NCBI GenBank assembly: GCA_963680875.1
Contig: OY804579.1
Span: 84,991,095 to 85,055,094 of the forward strand
Direction: 5' to 3'
Source: Bathymodiolus brooksi
Taxonomy: Eukaryota; Mollusca; Bivalvia; Mytilida; Modiolidae
Length of the DNA stretch: 64,000 nucleotides
The translations under genes were made by a program, and so were the position numbers. The notes beneath the pieces are model-generated. The model saw only the letters and a list, made by a program, of their open reading frames with translations. It was not told the origin of the DNA and did no database searches. Below, piece after piece: positions 21,608 to 32,335 of this stretch (position 1 is the first letter of the stretch; every line of letters begins with the position of its first letter).

Positions 21608-22040
21608 ATATTCTAGATGTACATTGCAGTCACTTTTTATAGTCGACTTTTGCTTGTAAAAGAAAACAAAGTTAATCTGACAAATAAAAGACATGAATGT
21701 TACAGTATTGTTATTCTGCATCCAACAAAAAAATATATGTTCTGGTAGTCAGTCCAAAAAAAAAAAAATAAAGCCTACCTACCTACCCTACTCTAAAAGT
21801 CAGGGTAGGTGAAAGGAGAAACAAACATTTTTTTAATTGCAGCCCCATAAACATTTTGCTATTTTATCTCAAAAAGAGGTCTAAAATAGACTCAATTGTG
21901 TAATTTTGCTTGTTTGGAAGGCCAAAAGACAATGGGTCCAGCATATATATTATTGTGTCCACACTTGCTGAAAATATACGCTTGTTCAGCTTTGCCTTTT
22001 CAGCATGCTGTGGGCATATTTCACACTACATAGCCCTTTA
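21608..22040. other. AT-rich spacer with a small hairpin repeat
   Basis: 21757-21812: an A13 run then AAAGCCTACCTACCTACCC facing GGGTAGGT, a short foldback. A second weak palindrome (TCAGC...GCTGTGGG) lies near 21995. No gene. Confidence 0.5.
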
Positions 22041-23030
22041 TTAGCTCACCTTGCCAAATGCAATGTGAGCTTTTGCCATCATTTGGCGTCTGTCGTCTGT
22101 TAACTTTTCACATTTTAATCTTCTCCTCTGAAACTCCTTAGCCAAATGAACTGAAACTTGGTAGGAAGCATCTATGGAAGGTCCTCTATAAAGTTTGCAC
22201 ATTTTGTCCCGATCCATTAACAAACATGGCCGTCACAGGCAATTCTTGTTTCTGAGTGATTGGCCGATTTTTAAAAATCTTCTCCTCTGAAACCACTTGG
22301 CCAAATGGACCAAAACTTGGTAGGAAGCATCTATGGAAAGTCCTCTGTAGAGATTGCTCAATTCGTCCCGATCCAATAACAAACATGGCCACCACAGACG
22401 ATTCTTGTTTCTGATGGGCTGATTTTTTAGATTCTTCTTCTCTGAAACCGTTTGGCCAAATGAACCGTAACTTCTTTGGAAGCATCTTTGTAAGGTCCTC
22501 TGTAAAGATTGCTCATTTCGTCCTGATCCGTTAACAAACATGACCGCCACAGACAATTCTGGTTTCTGATTGGTTGATTTCTTAAATATCTTCTCCTCTG
22601 AAACCGCTTTCCTAAATGAAGCGAAACTTGGTAGGAAGCATCTATGGAAGGCTCTATATAACGTTTGCTCATTTCGTCCCGTTCCATTAACAAACATGGC
22701 CACCACAGGCAGTTCTTGTTTCTGATTGGTCGATTTCTAAAAATCTTCTCCTCTGAAACTGCTTTGCCAAATAAACGGAAACTTTGTAGGAAACATATAT
22801 GGAAGGTACTCTCTAATGAATGCTATTTTTGTCCAGATCTGTTATCAAACATGGCTGCCATAGGCAATTCTTGTTTCTGGTTGGTCGATTTCTAAAATTC
22901 TTCTCTGATGAAACTGCTTAGCCAAATGAACCGAAATTTGCTGGGAAGCACCTATGGAAGGTTCTGTATTAAGTTTCCTCAAAACAGAATGAAAGGTGAG
23001 CGACACAGACTCAGCCCACTGAGCCTCTAG
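22041..23030 (+). mobile_element. Helentron/pearl-like element, copy 3 (990 bp)
   Basis: Starts TTAGCTCACCTTGCC-AAAT-GCAATGTGAGCT (a hairpin with a different inner stem from copy 1) and ends ACTCAGCCCACTGAGCCTCTAG. It contains about six ~150-bp units with TCTCCTCTGAAACC and CTTGGTAGGAAGCATCTATG. It has the same T-rich insertion context as copies 1 and 2 (TTTA before, TTTA after). Confidence 0.8.
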
Positions 23031-23615
23031 TTTAAACATATTTTGACTGGTTGATATAAATATTGTATAGATGTACTATATTTGTATAGGACAACTTCAC
23101 TATGATTTTGTCACGGGCTTTCAGACTACTGCGAATGTCTTGCCCTGAAACACTGGCAATCAGGGTAGCACCTACTCTAAACATGGAATGGTCATTTACA
23201 GATAGGTCATGTATTAAGGCCTCTATCAAAGTATCAAAATACAACTAAATTCAAATCAAATTTGAGTACATGATAATTCTCATAAATTAACTGTCAATTG
23301 TTCAGTGTCCTGAGCTCTGTTTGGTTGATTAAGTGTGTTTACATCTCAAAATCTGATGGCTCTGTATAAATTCCTACAGTAGAAAAGTGAGAGAAATATC
23401 TGTTCACTTTTGATATTTTGACAAAAGTCAAAAGTTTTTAGCAGAAATTTGTGGAAGATGATTTATATAAATGTAATAGTGGTCATGTGTTGATTAATAA
23501 TTATGAATAAATAACAAGTAACATCCTTAAATAAACATCATATAACTGTATAGCAAACAAAGACAACAAACAAACAACAATTAAATTATAATTGTTTTGT
23601 TTCATTGCAATTTAG
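23031..23615. other. Intron or intergenic sequence upstream of EGF-like exon
   Basis: No repeat or frame recognised. It ends in a polypyrimidine-poor but acceptable acceptor TTTCATTGCAATTTAG (23600-23615). Confidence 0.5.
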
Positions 23616-23741
23616 AAATAAATGTGGATGAATCCTGCAATAACAGCGGACCTCCAGATCAGTGTAAAGATCCAATGTCCAACTGTACTGAGGTTTCTTG
23701 TAGCCCTGGATATTATAACAATGGTGGAACATGTACTATTC
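23616..23741 (+). CDS. Isolated exon: Cys-rich EGF/EB-like module
   Basis: A 126-nt open segment is flanked by acceptor TTTAG (to 23615) and a strong donor GTAAGT (23742). It starts and ends in phase 1, the symmetrical phase typical of shuffled EGF modules. The reading frame gives INVDESCNNSGPPDQC, KDPMSNC, TEVSC, SPGYYNNGGTC: five cysteines, an Asn-rich lead and a G-Y-Y...G-G-C end, as in EGF or EB modules of extracellular proteins. A sixth cysteine is lacking here and may be lost or lie in the next exon. No neighbouring exon was recognised within several kb on either side, so it is either one exon of a large-intron extracellular or receptor gene, or a stranded copy. Confidence 0.5.
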
Positions 23742-23793
23742 GTAAGTATTTTAATATATTTATTAAGATAACAAAATCAATTTTTCTAGTTTT

Positions 23794-23945
23794 TTGCTCA
23801 CCTGACCCAAACGGCCAAAGATCATGTGAGGTATAGTCATCACTAGTACTTGGAACCGTCGTCGTTTTCGTCGTCCTTAAACATTTACATTTTAATCTTC
23901 TTCTCTGAAACCACCGGGATAATTGTGTGAAAATTAGATTTTTGA
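23794..23945 (+). repeat. Fragment of Helentron-like 5' end
   Basis: GCTCACCTGACCCAAA ... ATCATGTGAGG, then CGTCGTCGTTTTCGTCGTCC and CTTCTCTGAAACCACCGGG, matches the first ~150 bp of copies 1-3. It has no 3' end. Confidence 0.65.
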
Positions 23946-25039
23946 AGGCACTCGCCAAGCCGGGCAAGTGACTTTTAAGAACTACTCATCCAGATCAGAA
24001 TCCACTTGCCCAATTTTTATTTTTATTTTACATACCATTCTGTTGGCTTCATCTCGAAGCCATGGCCTACCGACTGCCCATTTCGGTAAAAAAATTCTTG
24101 TTCAATTCTTTTCGTATTCTTTTATTTTTTCTTGTTGATGATCAGTTGTTTTACGCTTGGTAGATCTTGAACTTTCACCATTTTGATTTACAATCATCAC
24201 ATACTTTAACAGTGACATCGTGAATATTCTGAATCCATTAATCCATGACCTTCATCTTTGTTTTCTACAACCATTTCTTACAACATATCTGATTAGTCGA
24301 CGATTCTACTGTCAACCAATCAGATTCGGTATTCTATATTAAAAAAATCTGTATCATTTGGTCGTTTTACATTAACGCTTTCCTATCCTTAGTTGAAGAA
24401 TCGATCCAGGAATTGTTGATCATCCTTGTGTCAACTTTCTTTTCTTCATAATTGAGTTATAAAATGTACATTGATTCAAAGTTAAAATACAGTAGGTACT
24501 TTTAAACTGTTAAATAGAAAAAAAAATCACCTATTACAAGCGCATTCGGTGACTGGGGTTTATAAAGCGACATTTATATTGATATTAAAACGCATAGATT
24601 AAAATCGAATGTAGATGTCGCATAGACAAATAAAGATGGAGAAATATTGATATAATAGTTAAAAAGGACACTACAATTCTTCAGTGATGAGATTACGAAA
24701 ACAAATTTATCAAACAACAGCAATATGTAAGTAAAAGGCTGGTGTTAGGTCGGATCTATGGTCGATGTTTGATTGCCAATATAAAAGAAGACTGGAAATG
24801 AGTAAGATCTAACAACGGAGGACAGACATCCACTTCAGTACGCTTTCCTATTATAAGAACAGTGTTAATGTATTTTTTATGTGCAGTGAGCGTGATACAT
24901 CTACCACGAAGAAAGGGACTGTAAACCACAATACTGAGAAGCCATGCCATTTTTCTATAATCAATCAATGTCATCGTGTTGTCTATTAAGGAAAATTTTA
25001 GTATTTATTTTGTAAATAAAGATTTCACACAGCAGCTCA
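23946..25039. other. AT-rich sequence, nothing recognised
   Basis: No coding frame with domain character, no SINE head and no tandem array. The only oddity is a GC-richer GCACTCGCCAAGCCGGGCAAG at ~23950. Confidence 0.5.
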
Positions 25040-25190
25040 TGTTTTTGAGCTTAGCGAATACCAATGGGCAATCAAAAATGGAAAATGCAGAGAAAGACAA
25101 ACACAAAAAGACCACTATACGCAAACATACACACATAACATAAATAAGACATGAGCCCTCCTACAAACAACTGGAGGTAAAGATGTGGAT
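25040..25190 (-). repeat. Family B retroelement tail
   Basis: Landmarks CCAATGGGCAATCAAAAATG and CATGAGCCCTCCTACAAACA place it in family B, the 3' UTR family described at 60240-61015. Confidence 0.6.
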
Positions 25191-25329
25191 TGTTTCCAAA
25201 TATTTCCAATTTTAGTCTTATAATTTCACCGTTTTAACTTGTGCGTTGTAAAATTCATAATAATTACAGGAGAAAATGGCCAGATCCTCTACTGTTGTGA
25301 TATATGACGTGGCCATTTTTAAAGCTAAA

Positions 25330-25385
25330 TTAATGGTTAGGGCTATGGTGATTAACGCCACTTTCAACAATATTTAAGCTATAAA
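25330..25385 (-). repeat. SINE type 1, 3' fragment
   Basis: ATTAACGCCACTTTCAACAA followed by TATTTAAGCTATA is the conserved 3' domain of SINE type 1 only. Confidence 0.5.
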
Positions 25386-25548
25386 ATGTCATTAAATGCA
25401 CATTAGGTTTACTTTCGAACTAATTTATTTGTTACATTTGGTTTTACATTTGTACAAACTGAAATTATACAAACATATTACATTTTGTATTTTATCAAAT
25501 TCAAGTGATATTTTCGGTTACATTTTCATTTGGGGAATTAAACAATAT

Positions 25549-25747
25549 GTACTTAATAACTGCACACGAGGTCAATAGCGAGATCTATTTTCCCAAGGGG
25601 TCAATAGTCTACCCCGAGGGAAAATAATATGTACTTAATAACTGCACGCGAGGTCAATAGCGAGATCTATTTTCCCAAGGGGTCAATAGTCTACCCTGAG
25701 GGAAAATAGAGCTCGCTATTGATCAAGCGTGCAGTTATTAAGTACTT
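25549..25747. repeat. Foldback with duplicated left arm
   Basis: GTACTTAATAACTGCAC ... GAGGTCAATAGCGAGATC occurs twice, 82 bp apart (25549 and 25631). It faces its inverted copy GCTCGCTATTGATCAAGCGT ... AGTTATTAAGTACT ending ~25747. One arm has thus been tandemly doubled. Confidence 0.8.
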
Positions 25748-26738
25748 TATTACACCGACTTAAACAGGGGAGAGGGTAAACTATTTACTGTAATTCCGGT
25801 ACTATGTTGTGTTTTATATTTGTGATTTTATGTTATTTCTTCTCTTTTGTATGCTGTAAGCATCAGGATGAAGAACTACAATGAAAGCGCTATTTCCTTG
25901 CTATTTATTTCCCTGTATATAAATTGGGATTGTATCTGATATACATTTCCTTTTTCTTCTTCCCTTTTGTCATCAATTAATTTTGTTCCGAGTTCCGAGA
26001 GATATAAGTTACAAAATCGCTTCCGTGTTTGTTGTTGTTTTTTGTTTTTGTTTTTGTGTGTGTGGTTTTTTTTGGGGGGGGGGGGGTGATTATTCGATAA
26101 AACCAATCAAACAATGTTTCTATAATGTATTTATAACATTGTGATAATGTATTTTCGTGTATTAAAGTTTACCGTTTTCTTGTCTATTTTTCAATGTTTT
26201 TTTATATTAAAAAAAAGCAATTTTTTGGAATGCGGCGTTATATGACGTCCATGCACTAGTTTCGAAGACGTGCACTAGTTCCAGGACTAGTGCACTGTAA
26301 GGCATGGATTTCAATCAAATGAGTGCATTAGTTTAAAATAAAACTAAATCATGTGGTATCAATTCTAATATTTCATCGGTTCTTAATATAAGAGTGTGTA
26401 ATAATTCCACTGAATATTGTTTAACGTAACGAAAACAAAGGGATCTCGTACGATATCAGTATTACAATTCACCATTGTTTTGTTGCTTAACGAATGATTT
26501 CAGTTCTTTTGTATAAAATTGAAAGGGGAGAAAATAGGTCTAGAATTAATTAAACGTCTATTTACGTCAAGATATATAAAACAAAAAGTCCAGATGTATT
26601 TTTTTTTTTGAGCGGGAAAGTAAATGTATTTCTATTATATATTTTAGAATGTCTTCATTTCCTTATAGTTTTGAGCTGCCGATTACAAATATGAGGGTAT
26701 GTATTTTATTTGTATCGCTTCTTTATTGTACCAATATA
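25748..26738. other. AT-rich sequence with G-run and tandem CACTAGT motif
   Basis: A T8-G13 homopurine/pyrimidine junction lies at ~26066-26087. GTGCACTAGTTCCAGGACTAG near 26270-26294 is a small palindromic cluster. No gene. Confidence 0.5.
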
Positions 26739-26833
26739 TTACACCACGGTTTTCGGAGTTAAACGGTTAAACAATCGAACGCGAAGGGTGAGATTATTTA
26801 ACCGTTTAACTTGAAATAACGTGGTATAAGTAA
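26739..26833. repeat. Foldback palindrome, ~33-bp arms
   Basis: TTACACCACGG...GTTAAACGGTTAAA pairs with TTTAACCGTTTAAC...CGTGGTATAAGTAA across a ~25-bp loop. Confidence 0.7.
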
Positions 26834-27834
26834 TTTGTAACATGAAGCCATGCAGTATCACATCTAGATCGTTGATTATTGCACGGCTCTCTGGAGGTAA
26901 AAACTACAGCCAAGATTTAAAATGTGCAATATCTCGTATCTGCGTGTATTATTTCAAAGTTCAAAGGAAAAGAATGCATTGATGTTACAACTATATATAT
27001 GGTCTGAATTTTGCAGTTGGTTTATTATTTTATTTAAAATTTAACCGTAAAAGAACAGGAAAAGCTTATCTCACAATTTTATATATGTAATAAATTAATC
27101 TATTTGCTTTTAAATGCTGGAGTCTCAATCCGATCAAAGATCATAGCTACCAGCTTTTCTAGTAACCATGCACATTAATGAAACAGAGCTACATATTACC
27201 GGACTAGGAATCGAGAACATCATGTTTCTGTGTAGAGTAACAGAGATATCGGGGACCTAGTGTATCTTTCTATAATATAACGTGATCGCTGCTTTCGACT
27301 GCTTACAACCGCATTGGAGGTGTAATGGTCATTGTTCTCTCATTAATTGTGGTATACTCGATAGATTCGATCTCTGGTACGGTAAAACAAAATAGACTAT
27401 ACAAATTCTCTGCAACACACGCATCAATTCAGGAAAAGAGCAAATAGTTTTTGGCTTGGGATTAGGACCATGTCCTGTGGTGCCACATGTCTCCTTGAGA
27501 ACACTATGGGAATCAAATTCAGCGTTCTTATACTTCCGGAACACACAATGTCAATTTCATTTTTTGGTGTATTAGTTTATGTTGTCCGATATTTCGATAT
27601 TTTGTTATTTTATTTCTTTTTCGTCGGGATTGTGGTTAATTGTACCGTTCCCTCTATTTGGTGTTTTTATATTTGTAATTTATATTTCTCGATCATCAGG
27701 AGGTATAGTAAATACAATCTAATATGATAAACATTTAAGTTACTGAATGTCGATGTCTTTCGCTTTGTAATCATGGTTCCCCACCAATAGAATTGAAATA
27801 TATTGTTGGGAGAAAGTTTAAAGATAACAATCGG
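26834..27834. other. No gene recognised
   Basis: Hydrophobic small frames at 27470-27727 overlap on both strands without splice or family support. Nothing else is seen. Confidence 0.45.
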
Positions 27835-28060
27835 AAGCTTCAAATCGAAGGAACACAATTGTAAAATGAACAAGGACAGAAAAAACAAACAATTGTCTGC
27901 AAAACACTGCATAGCAAACTAGAGATTGAGCAACACGAACCATACTAAAAGCCGTGACCTCTAGTTCCCCGGGGGTGTTAACAGTTCCGGCACCACTAGT
28001 AGCACGCATCGTGGTACCCATGTTGAAAATCCAATGATAAGTCAAGAAAGAAGGGTGAAA
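27835..28060 (-). repeat. Family A retroelement tail, diverged
   Basis: TCGAAGGAACACAATTGTAA, GAGCAACACGAACC and GTTAACAGTTCCGGCACCAC correspond in order to family A read in reverse. Confidence 0.5.
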
Positions 28061-28194
28061 TGGTTCGACATAGCATTAAACACTCAAATTCCATCTTAAA
28101 TTTAGATTTTGTTTTTGCATGACATTTTCAATGCTCTCGTCCTAACATAGCTGAAAACATCTTTTCTTATCGTTACACAGCATGTAATCTCTCG

Positions 28195-28465
28195 CTTTTT
28201 CTCGGTCACAGATGACCACGGATATGTTTCCATTTGTTGTAGCTACAATTATGTCATTCTCTCAACGTTCATGACTTATCACCGGACATCACTGGATTTT
28301 TAACATCAGTAACACGACGGATGCCATTTGTGAAGCAGGAAATGCCTATCCTTATGTAACACAGTTTTTAAAACTTAGCGGGTTCGTGTCGCTCAATCCT
28401 TAGTTGTCTGTGTAATGTGTTGTGGACATTTGCTTATCCTTTTTTCTTTGGGTATTACAGTATCT
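28195..28465 (+). repeat. Family A retroelement tail, diverged
   Basis: ATGACCACGGATATGTTTCC, CATGACTTATCACCGG, ACACGACGGATGCCA and GGGTTCGTGTCGCTCAATCC follow the family A order. Confidence 0.6.
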
Positions 28466-28509
28466 AGCCTTCTTTTACAAGACTATATGCTGTTTAATGC
28501 CGCATAATG

Positions 28510-28622
28510 ATGGTCAGTTTTGCTGATGGAGGAAATAGCAGTACTAACCGGAAAAAACCAACAGACCTGCGACACACCAATGACAAACTTTATCACATAA
28601 ATTTACATCGGGTACACCTCGA
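28510..28622 (-). repeat. SINE type 1 fragment, diverged
   Basis: GGTCAGTTTTGCTGATGGAGGAAA ... TGACAAACTTTATCACATAA matches the middle of SINE type 1 in reverse. Confidence 0.55.
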
Positions 28623-28670
28623 CAAAACATTTTGCAAATAAGTCTCCTTTTTCAAAATTTTGTGATATTA

Positions 28671-29021
28671 AAGGACGAAGTCCTTATAACGGTAGGCTGT
28701 CCGATTTTTCCTTCTATATTGATAGCCAAATATCTGTTCACCGGAAGTTTAAAAAATAGATCAATTGATAATTTAAAAACGCAAAAGAAATATATTTCAA
28801 TGAAAAATTCCCAATTCTTTAATTATTTACCCTATGCAAAATCGAAATAAACTTGAAATAAAATTCTAATAAAAAAATCTCTTTCTACGAAACTCCCGAC
28901 GAAAGAGCGGCGTACAGTAGGTAAAATGAACGGAACAGCCGTAACAAATTGGCTACAAAATTCATTCAAAATAATTTGTACAGATCATCGTATTATTGAA
29001 ATTTTAGGACTTCGTCCTTCA
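28671..29021. mobile_element. MITE candidate with AGGACGAAGTCCT ends
   Basis: AAGGACGAAGTCCTT at 28671 and AGGACTTCGTCCTT at ~29006 are terminal inverted repeats, each itself a short hairpin (GGAC-GAA-GTCC). The ~320-bp interior is AT-rich and non-coding. No unambiguous TSD is seen. Confidence 0.5.
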
Positions 29022-29244
29022 AACAGGTTGCCTGTCTCATATTAAATAAGTTTTTAATATATTTCTGTTTTCAAATATTTGTAAAACATAGGTTTGTTGT
29101 TGTATATCTTTGCACATCTCGACATGAATCTAAGATTATTAAATTATCAAAATCATTATAGATATGTAAGCTGACAAGAAACTAATAACCGGTTAATATT
29201 ATGTCATCAATATTTCTTCTTTTAGCTTCACAAGTAAAAGCAAA
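29022..29244. other. 5' flank of HEPN-like gene with UTR splice acceptor
   Basis: ATTTCTTCTTTTAG (29212-29225) is a good acceptor. The ATG at 29245 lies 19 nt into the exon (CTTCACAAGTAAAAGCAAA), implying an upstream non-coding exon that I could not locate. Confidence 0.45.
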
Positions 29245-29880
29245 ATGTCGTCTGCTACAGAAAATTACGGGCGTTTAAAATTGCTTTCGGAGCGTCTTGT
29301 ACATCCTGCTGCTGAAAATGTACTTGAAACTTATCTTAGGTCAGAAAAAGTTACAATTCACAGATTTCTAGAAACTCATAAACATCACATTATGCATTGT
29401 TACCGTAGTAAGACATCTTGTTGTTCGACTCAAGCTAACTGCAATTATCCACGTGCGCAGCCATTAAGTAAACGACAGTGGAACTTCTTATATACGGAAG
29501 AACAAAGTAACTCTTGTACAAAGCCGGACTGTGTATGTAATGTTAACACAACGTGTAAAAAGTTTCGAAAACTCAACATCAGCGTGATATTCTTCCTCTT
29601 GACTGAATTCTCCATGGTGGAAGGTTTGAAAATGGCAACCGTGAAAAGACTGAAATCGTTTATCCAGGAAATGCAGGACATAACCACAGGAATAGTTTCA
29701 TACGCAGATTTCCAGACAAAATGGAATACTGTCACAGATAGTTTGATTGTTCTTGGTGTTACACAAAAGGATATAAACATGATTAAGAGACTAATTATAA
29801 ACCGAACTCCTAGTCCCACAACTATATATCACAGGGTAATTATGGGAAAAACTCATTACAATTTTATAAGAAGAGTTTGA
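29245..29880 (+). CDS. DZIP3-like HEPN-domain protein with six-Cys cluster, paralogue 1
   Basis: ATG 29245 follows a splice acceptor and aligns with the start of the paralogue at 40591 (MSSATENY versus MGSQRDNY). Residues ~1-190 have the layout I associate with DZIP3-like HEPN domains expanded in molluscs: NYGRLKLLSERLV, a long helix, HHIMHCYR, PLSKRQWNFLY, and a closing YADFQTKWNTV...LIVLGVTQ helix. A conserved CC-x5-C and C-x4-C-x-C set (residues ~58-97) is inserted mid-domain and may bind zinc. Read straight through, the frame ends at TGA 29880. An in-phase donor (AGG|GTAATT, exon end 29835, 197 codons) would join it to 31134. HEPN proteins include ribonucleases and immune adaptors; no function is claimed here. 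Confidence 0.6.
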   Translation: MSSATENYGRLKLLSERLVHPAAENVLETYLRSEKVTIHRFLETHKHHIMHCYRSKTSCCSTQANCNYPRAQPLSKRQWNFLYTEEQSNSCTKPDCVCNVNTTCKKFRKLNISVIFFLLTEFSMVEGLKMATVKRLKSFIQEMQDITTGIVSYADFQTKWNTVTDSLIVLGVTQKDINMIKRLIINRTPSPTTIYHRVIMGKTHYNFIRRV

Positions 29881-30070
29881 AGATACAAAAGGGGTAATCA
29901 TAATCCGTAAATCGAAGAACAGACAACACAATGGCCAAAAGAAAATGTACAAAAGGACAAACAACGATCTACAAAACATACACATAAAACTAAAGATCGA
30001 GTAACGCGAACCCCACTAAAAACCGGGGATAAACTCAGGTGCTCCGGAAGGGTGAGCAGTTCCTTCTCTA
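29881..30070 (-). repeat. Family A retroelement tail at HEPN gene 3' end
   Basis: AAGATACAAAAGGGGTAATC, ACACAATGGCCAAAAGAAAA, ACAAACAACGATCTACAAAA and GGTGCTCCGGAAGGG in order. It begins within two bases of the read-through stop codon, so the unspliced C-terminus of paralogue 1 abuts repeat DNA. Confidence 0.75.
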
Positions 30071-31133
30071 CTATATATTTTTTTCTTGTTCTCATAATTA
30101 TAACAACATATTAAGAATAAACTGGTAGAACGTGGTAAAGTGAGTCATGGGTCACTGTGAGTAGCATGTGTAGTCACGTGACTTGTCTCATTGGTAATCG
30201 GGAAACAGATATGATGTTGAAAAAACTGTTGATACTCATAAAATATTGATAAATGCAATAAAGTTTTATGTTTGTCTTCAAGAAATATGATAGACAAAAC
30301 CATGTGTGAAGTTTTATGATGAAATATCTCCGATTTCTATGTAAATTTACGAGTTGAAGTGGGGAAACACCCACAGGTAATTTTAACCATGTATTTTTCT
30401 CTTGGGCAAGAATAATGAGCGTCCTGATTGGATGACCGATTTAAAACACACTGACTCCGCATGGTTTAGCAAGGTTACTCAGGTCAATAGTTTATAAATT
30501 GCATATCCCTTGGGAAGGGGAGGGGGCTATGATGAAAATTTGAAATAAAAACACAGGACCGGACTTTAAGCAAAAATAATTATCCAGGATTAATTTATTA
30601 TCAAAAAAATCCAGGTCCCCTGTGTCCATGAATTTTTTTTTTTAAGTTAATAATATGAAATATTGACATCCACACTTGCCTTTTAGACAGCACATTTCTG
30701 TGTCCACACTTGTTTCTATAAGAAAAATACATTAATATTTTTGAAATTTGCCTTTCTTTATTAATTTGATATTACACACATACATTTGAATGATAAGATT
30801 TCACCAGTGTTTCGCTCGAAGCTAAAATTATTTACAGCAAATGAGACAAATTATGGTGGGGCATGTAATCAAACCTGACTCCACAGATTGCCACGAAGAC
30901 ATCATCAGTCGCATAATGTTTAATCAAGTTCCGTCAACCGATCAGTGTTGAATTCGAATATATTAGGAAAACTGATATGACAGATTTGTATTAGTTTGTG
31001 AACGTAATTCTCTCAAAAACTACATAATTTATTTTTATTCCTTTACCACATATTTATTACCAATACCTGGTGAAACACTACACTGACAGACAAACAACAA
31101 ACAGACAATCTTATCATTTATTATGTTTTATAG
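30071..31133. other. Probable intron 1 of HEPN/TM paralogue 1
   Basis: AT-rich, with no frame. It ends in TTATTATGTTTTATAG (acceptor to 31133). Confidence 0.4.
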
Positions 31134-31178
31134 GGCTGCAGATGTGGTGGATGCAAGATAATTATGATGATGTTCGCT
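31134..31178 (+). CDS. HEPN/TM paralogue 1, exon 2 (juxtamembrane, 45 nt)
   Basis: Phase 0 translation is GCRCGGCKIIMMMFA: a cysteine cluster (possible palmitoylation site, inferred) followed by the start of a hydrophobic helix. The donor GTATCC (31179) and 45-nt length are shared with 43185-43229. Splicing to 31987 continues the helix without a break. If unspliced, the frame runs to TAA ~31215 with RITRKLNK at its end. Confidence 0.5.
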
Positions 31179-31238
31179 GTATCCTTTTTACGTATTACAA
31201 GAAAATTAAATAAATAATCCAAGCACCTTTTGTTCAAA

Positions 31239-31400
31239 TGTCTATAGTAACCTGCCTATAGAGTGCGAGGTCAGGCATACATGTTAAAGGTTGTCTATAG
31301 TAACATGCCTGTAGAGTGCAAAGGTCAGGTATAAATGTTAGAGGTTGTCTATAGTAATATGCCTATAGAGTGCAAAGGTCAGGTATAAATGTTAGAGGTA
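31239..31400. repeat. ~60-bp tandem repeat, 3 copies
   Basis: GTCTATAGTAA(C/T)(C/A)TGCC(T)(A/G)TAGAGTG ... AGGTCAGG(C/T)ATA(C/A)ATG recurs three times with few changes. Confidence 0.8.
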
Positions 31401-31699
31401 TCGATTTTTTCTCTGTTTCTATCATTTTCCGACCGGATATTAGAACTGTTCCCACGGGAGGTTATTTTTTTAGTTTCATTTTATTACCTCATAATCGTAT
31501 TAGGATTGTTGTTTCATTGATTGATTGCTATTTAACGTAAAGTGAACTGTATTTCAGTTGTAATCATTACAATACAACTTTACAAACATTAAACCAGTCA
31601 GATGTGGCACTGGGACAAATCACTTCCTTTTTAATTTTAGATTTCATTGGTTGTCCATCTGTTTCAATTAAAGCACTATTCAAGAATTCAATTGAATCA

Positions 31700-31925
31700 T
31701 TGTGAAAACAATATTCAAAATCAGTGCCTATCACCACTAACGTTGTGAGTTCGAATCCTGCTCGGGTGAGGTGTACTCGATACAGTATTATGTGATAAAG
31801 TTTGCCAGTAACTTGCGACAGGTCGGTGGTTTTCTCCAGGTACTCCGGTTTCCTCCACCAATAAAACTGACCGCCACGATATAACTGAAATATTGTTGAA
31901 AGTGGTGTTAAGCACCATAAACCTA
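31700..31925 (+). repeat. SINE type 1, 5'-truncated
   Basis: Begins within the head (CAGTGCCTATCACCACTAAC). It has the B-box-like GAGTTCGAATCC, TTTCCTCCACCAATAAAACTG and the conserved 3' domain GAAATATTGTTGAAAGTGG. It lies in the presumed second intron of HEPN/TM paralogue 1. Confidence 0.75.
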
Positions 31926-31986
31926 AACCAAGCCGTTAGCTTATCCTATAGTTTTACAAATTAATTATATTCCTTAATAACCAAAG

Positions 31987-32048
31987 GTGCTGTTGATACT
32001 TGGTGTACCAGTTGCAGTAATTGTAGCATTGGTGCCTTATGCTTTATG
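31987..32048 (+). CDS. HEPN/TM paralogue 1, exon 3 (transmembrane helix)
   Basis: Acceptor CCAAAG (to 31986), phase 0: VLLILGVPVAVIVALVPYAL. Joined to exon 2 it makes a ~27-residue hydrophobic segment following a lysine and a Cys cluster, a convincing single membrane helix. The donor TATG|GTAAGT overlaps an in-frame TGG-TAA, so the chain ends at once if not spliced. Its 3' half and the donor belong to the 96-bp tandem repeat 32011-32335. Confidence 0.5.
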
Positions 32049-32335
32049 GTAAGTGTAAGTAGTAAGAATTTTAACATGTGCGTTTCTTGTTATATGGTAA
32101 GTAATAGTTGCAATAATTGTAGCATTGGTGCTTTATGTTTTATGGTAAGTGTAAGTAGTAAGAATTTTAACATGTGCGTTTCTTGTTATATGGTAAGTAA
32201 TAGTTGCAGTAATTGTAGCATTGGTGCTTTTTGTTTTATGGTAAGTGTAAGTAGTAAGAATGTTAACATATGTGTTTCTTGTTATATGGTAAGTAATAGT
32301 TGTAGAACTTGTAGCATTAATGCTCATGTTTAATA
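32011..32335. repeat. 96-bp tandem repeat containing exon end and splice donor
   Basis: Units start GTTGCAGTAATTGTAGCATT at 32011, 32107, 32203 and (degenerate, partial) 32299. Each full unit carries the last ~38 nt of TM exon 3 plus TATG|GTAAGTG, and a second TATATG|GTAAGTA. Because 96 is a multiple of three, a spurious 95-residue Cys/Ser-rich frame appears at 32046-32333. Confidence 0.9.

Noticed and set aside
27470..27727. Aromatic-rich membrane-like ORF
   Set aside because: AT-rich composition artefact; a contradicting ORF lies on the opposite strand.
29445..29819. 124-codon minus-strand ORF
   Set aside because: Antisense of HEPN-like paralogue 1, whose frame is supported by its paralogue.
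32046..32333. 95-codon Cys/Ser-rich repeat protein
   Set aside because: Out of frame with the TM exon and generated by the 96-bp tandem repeat.
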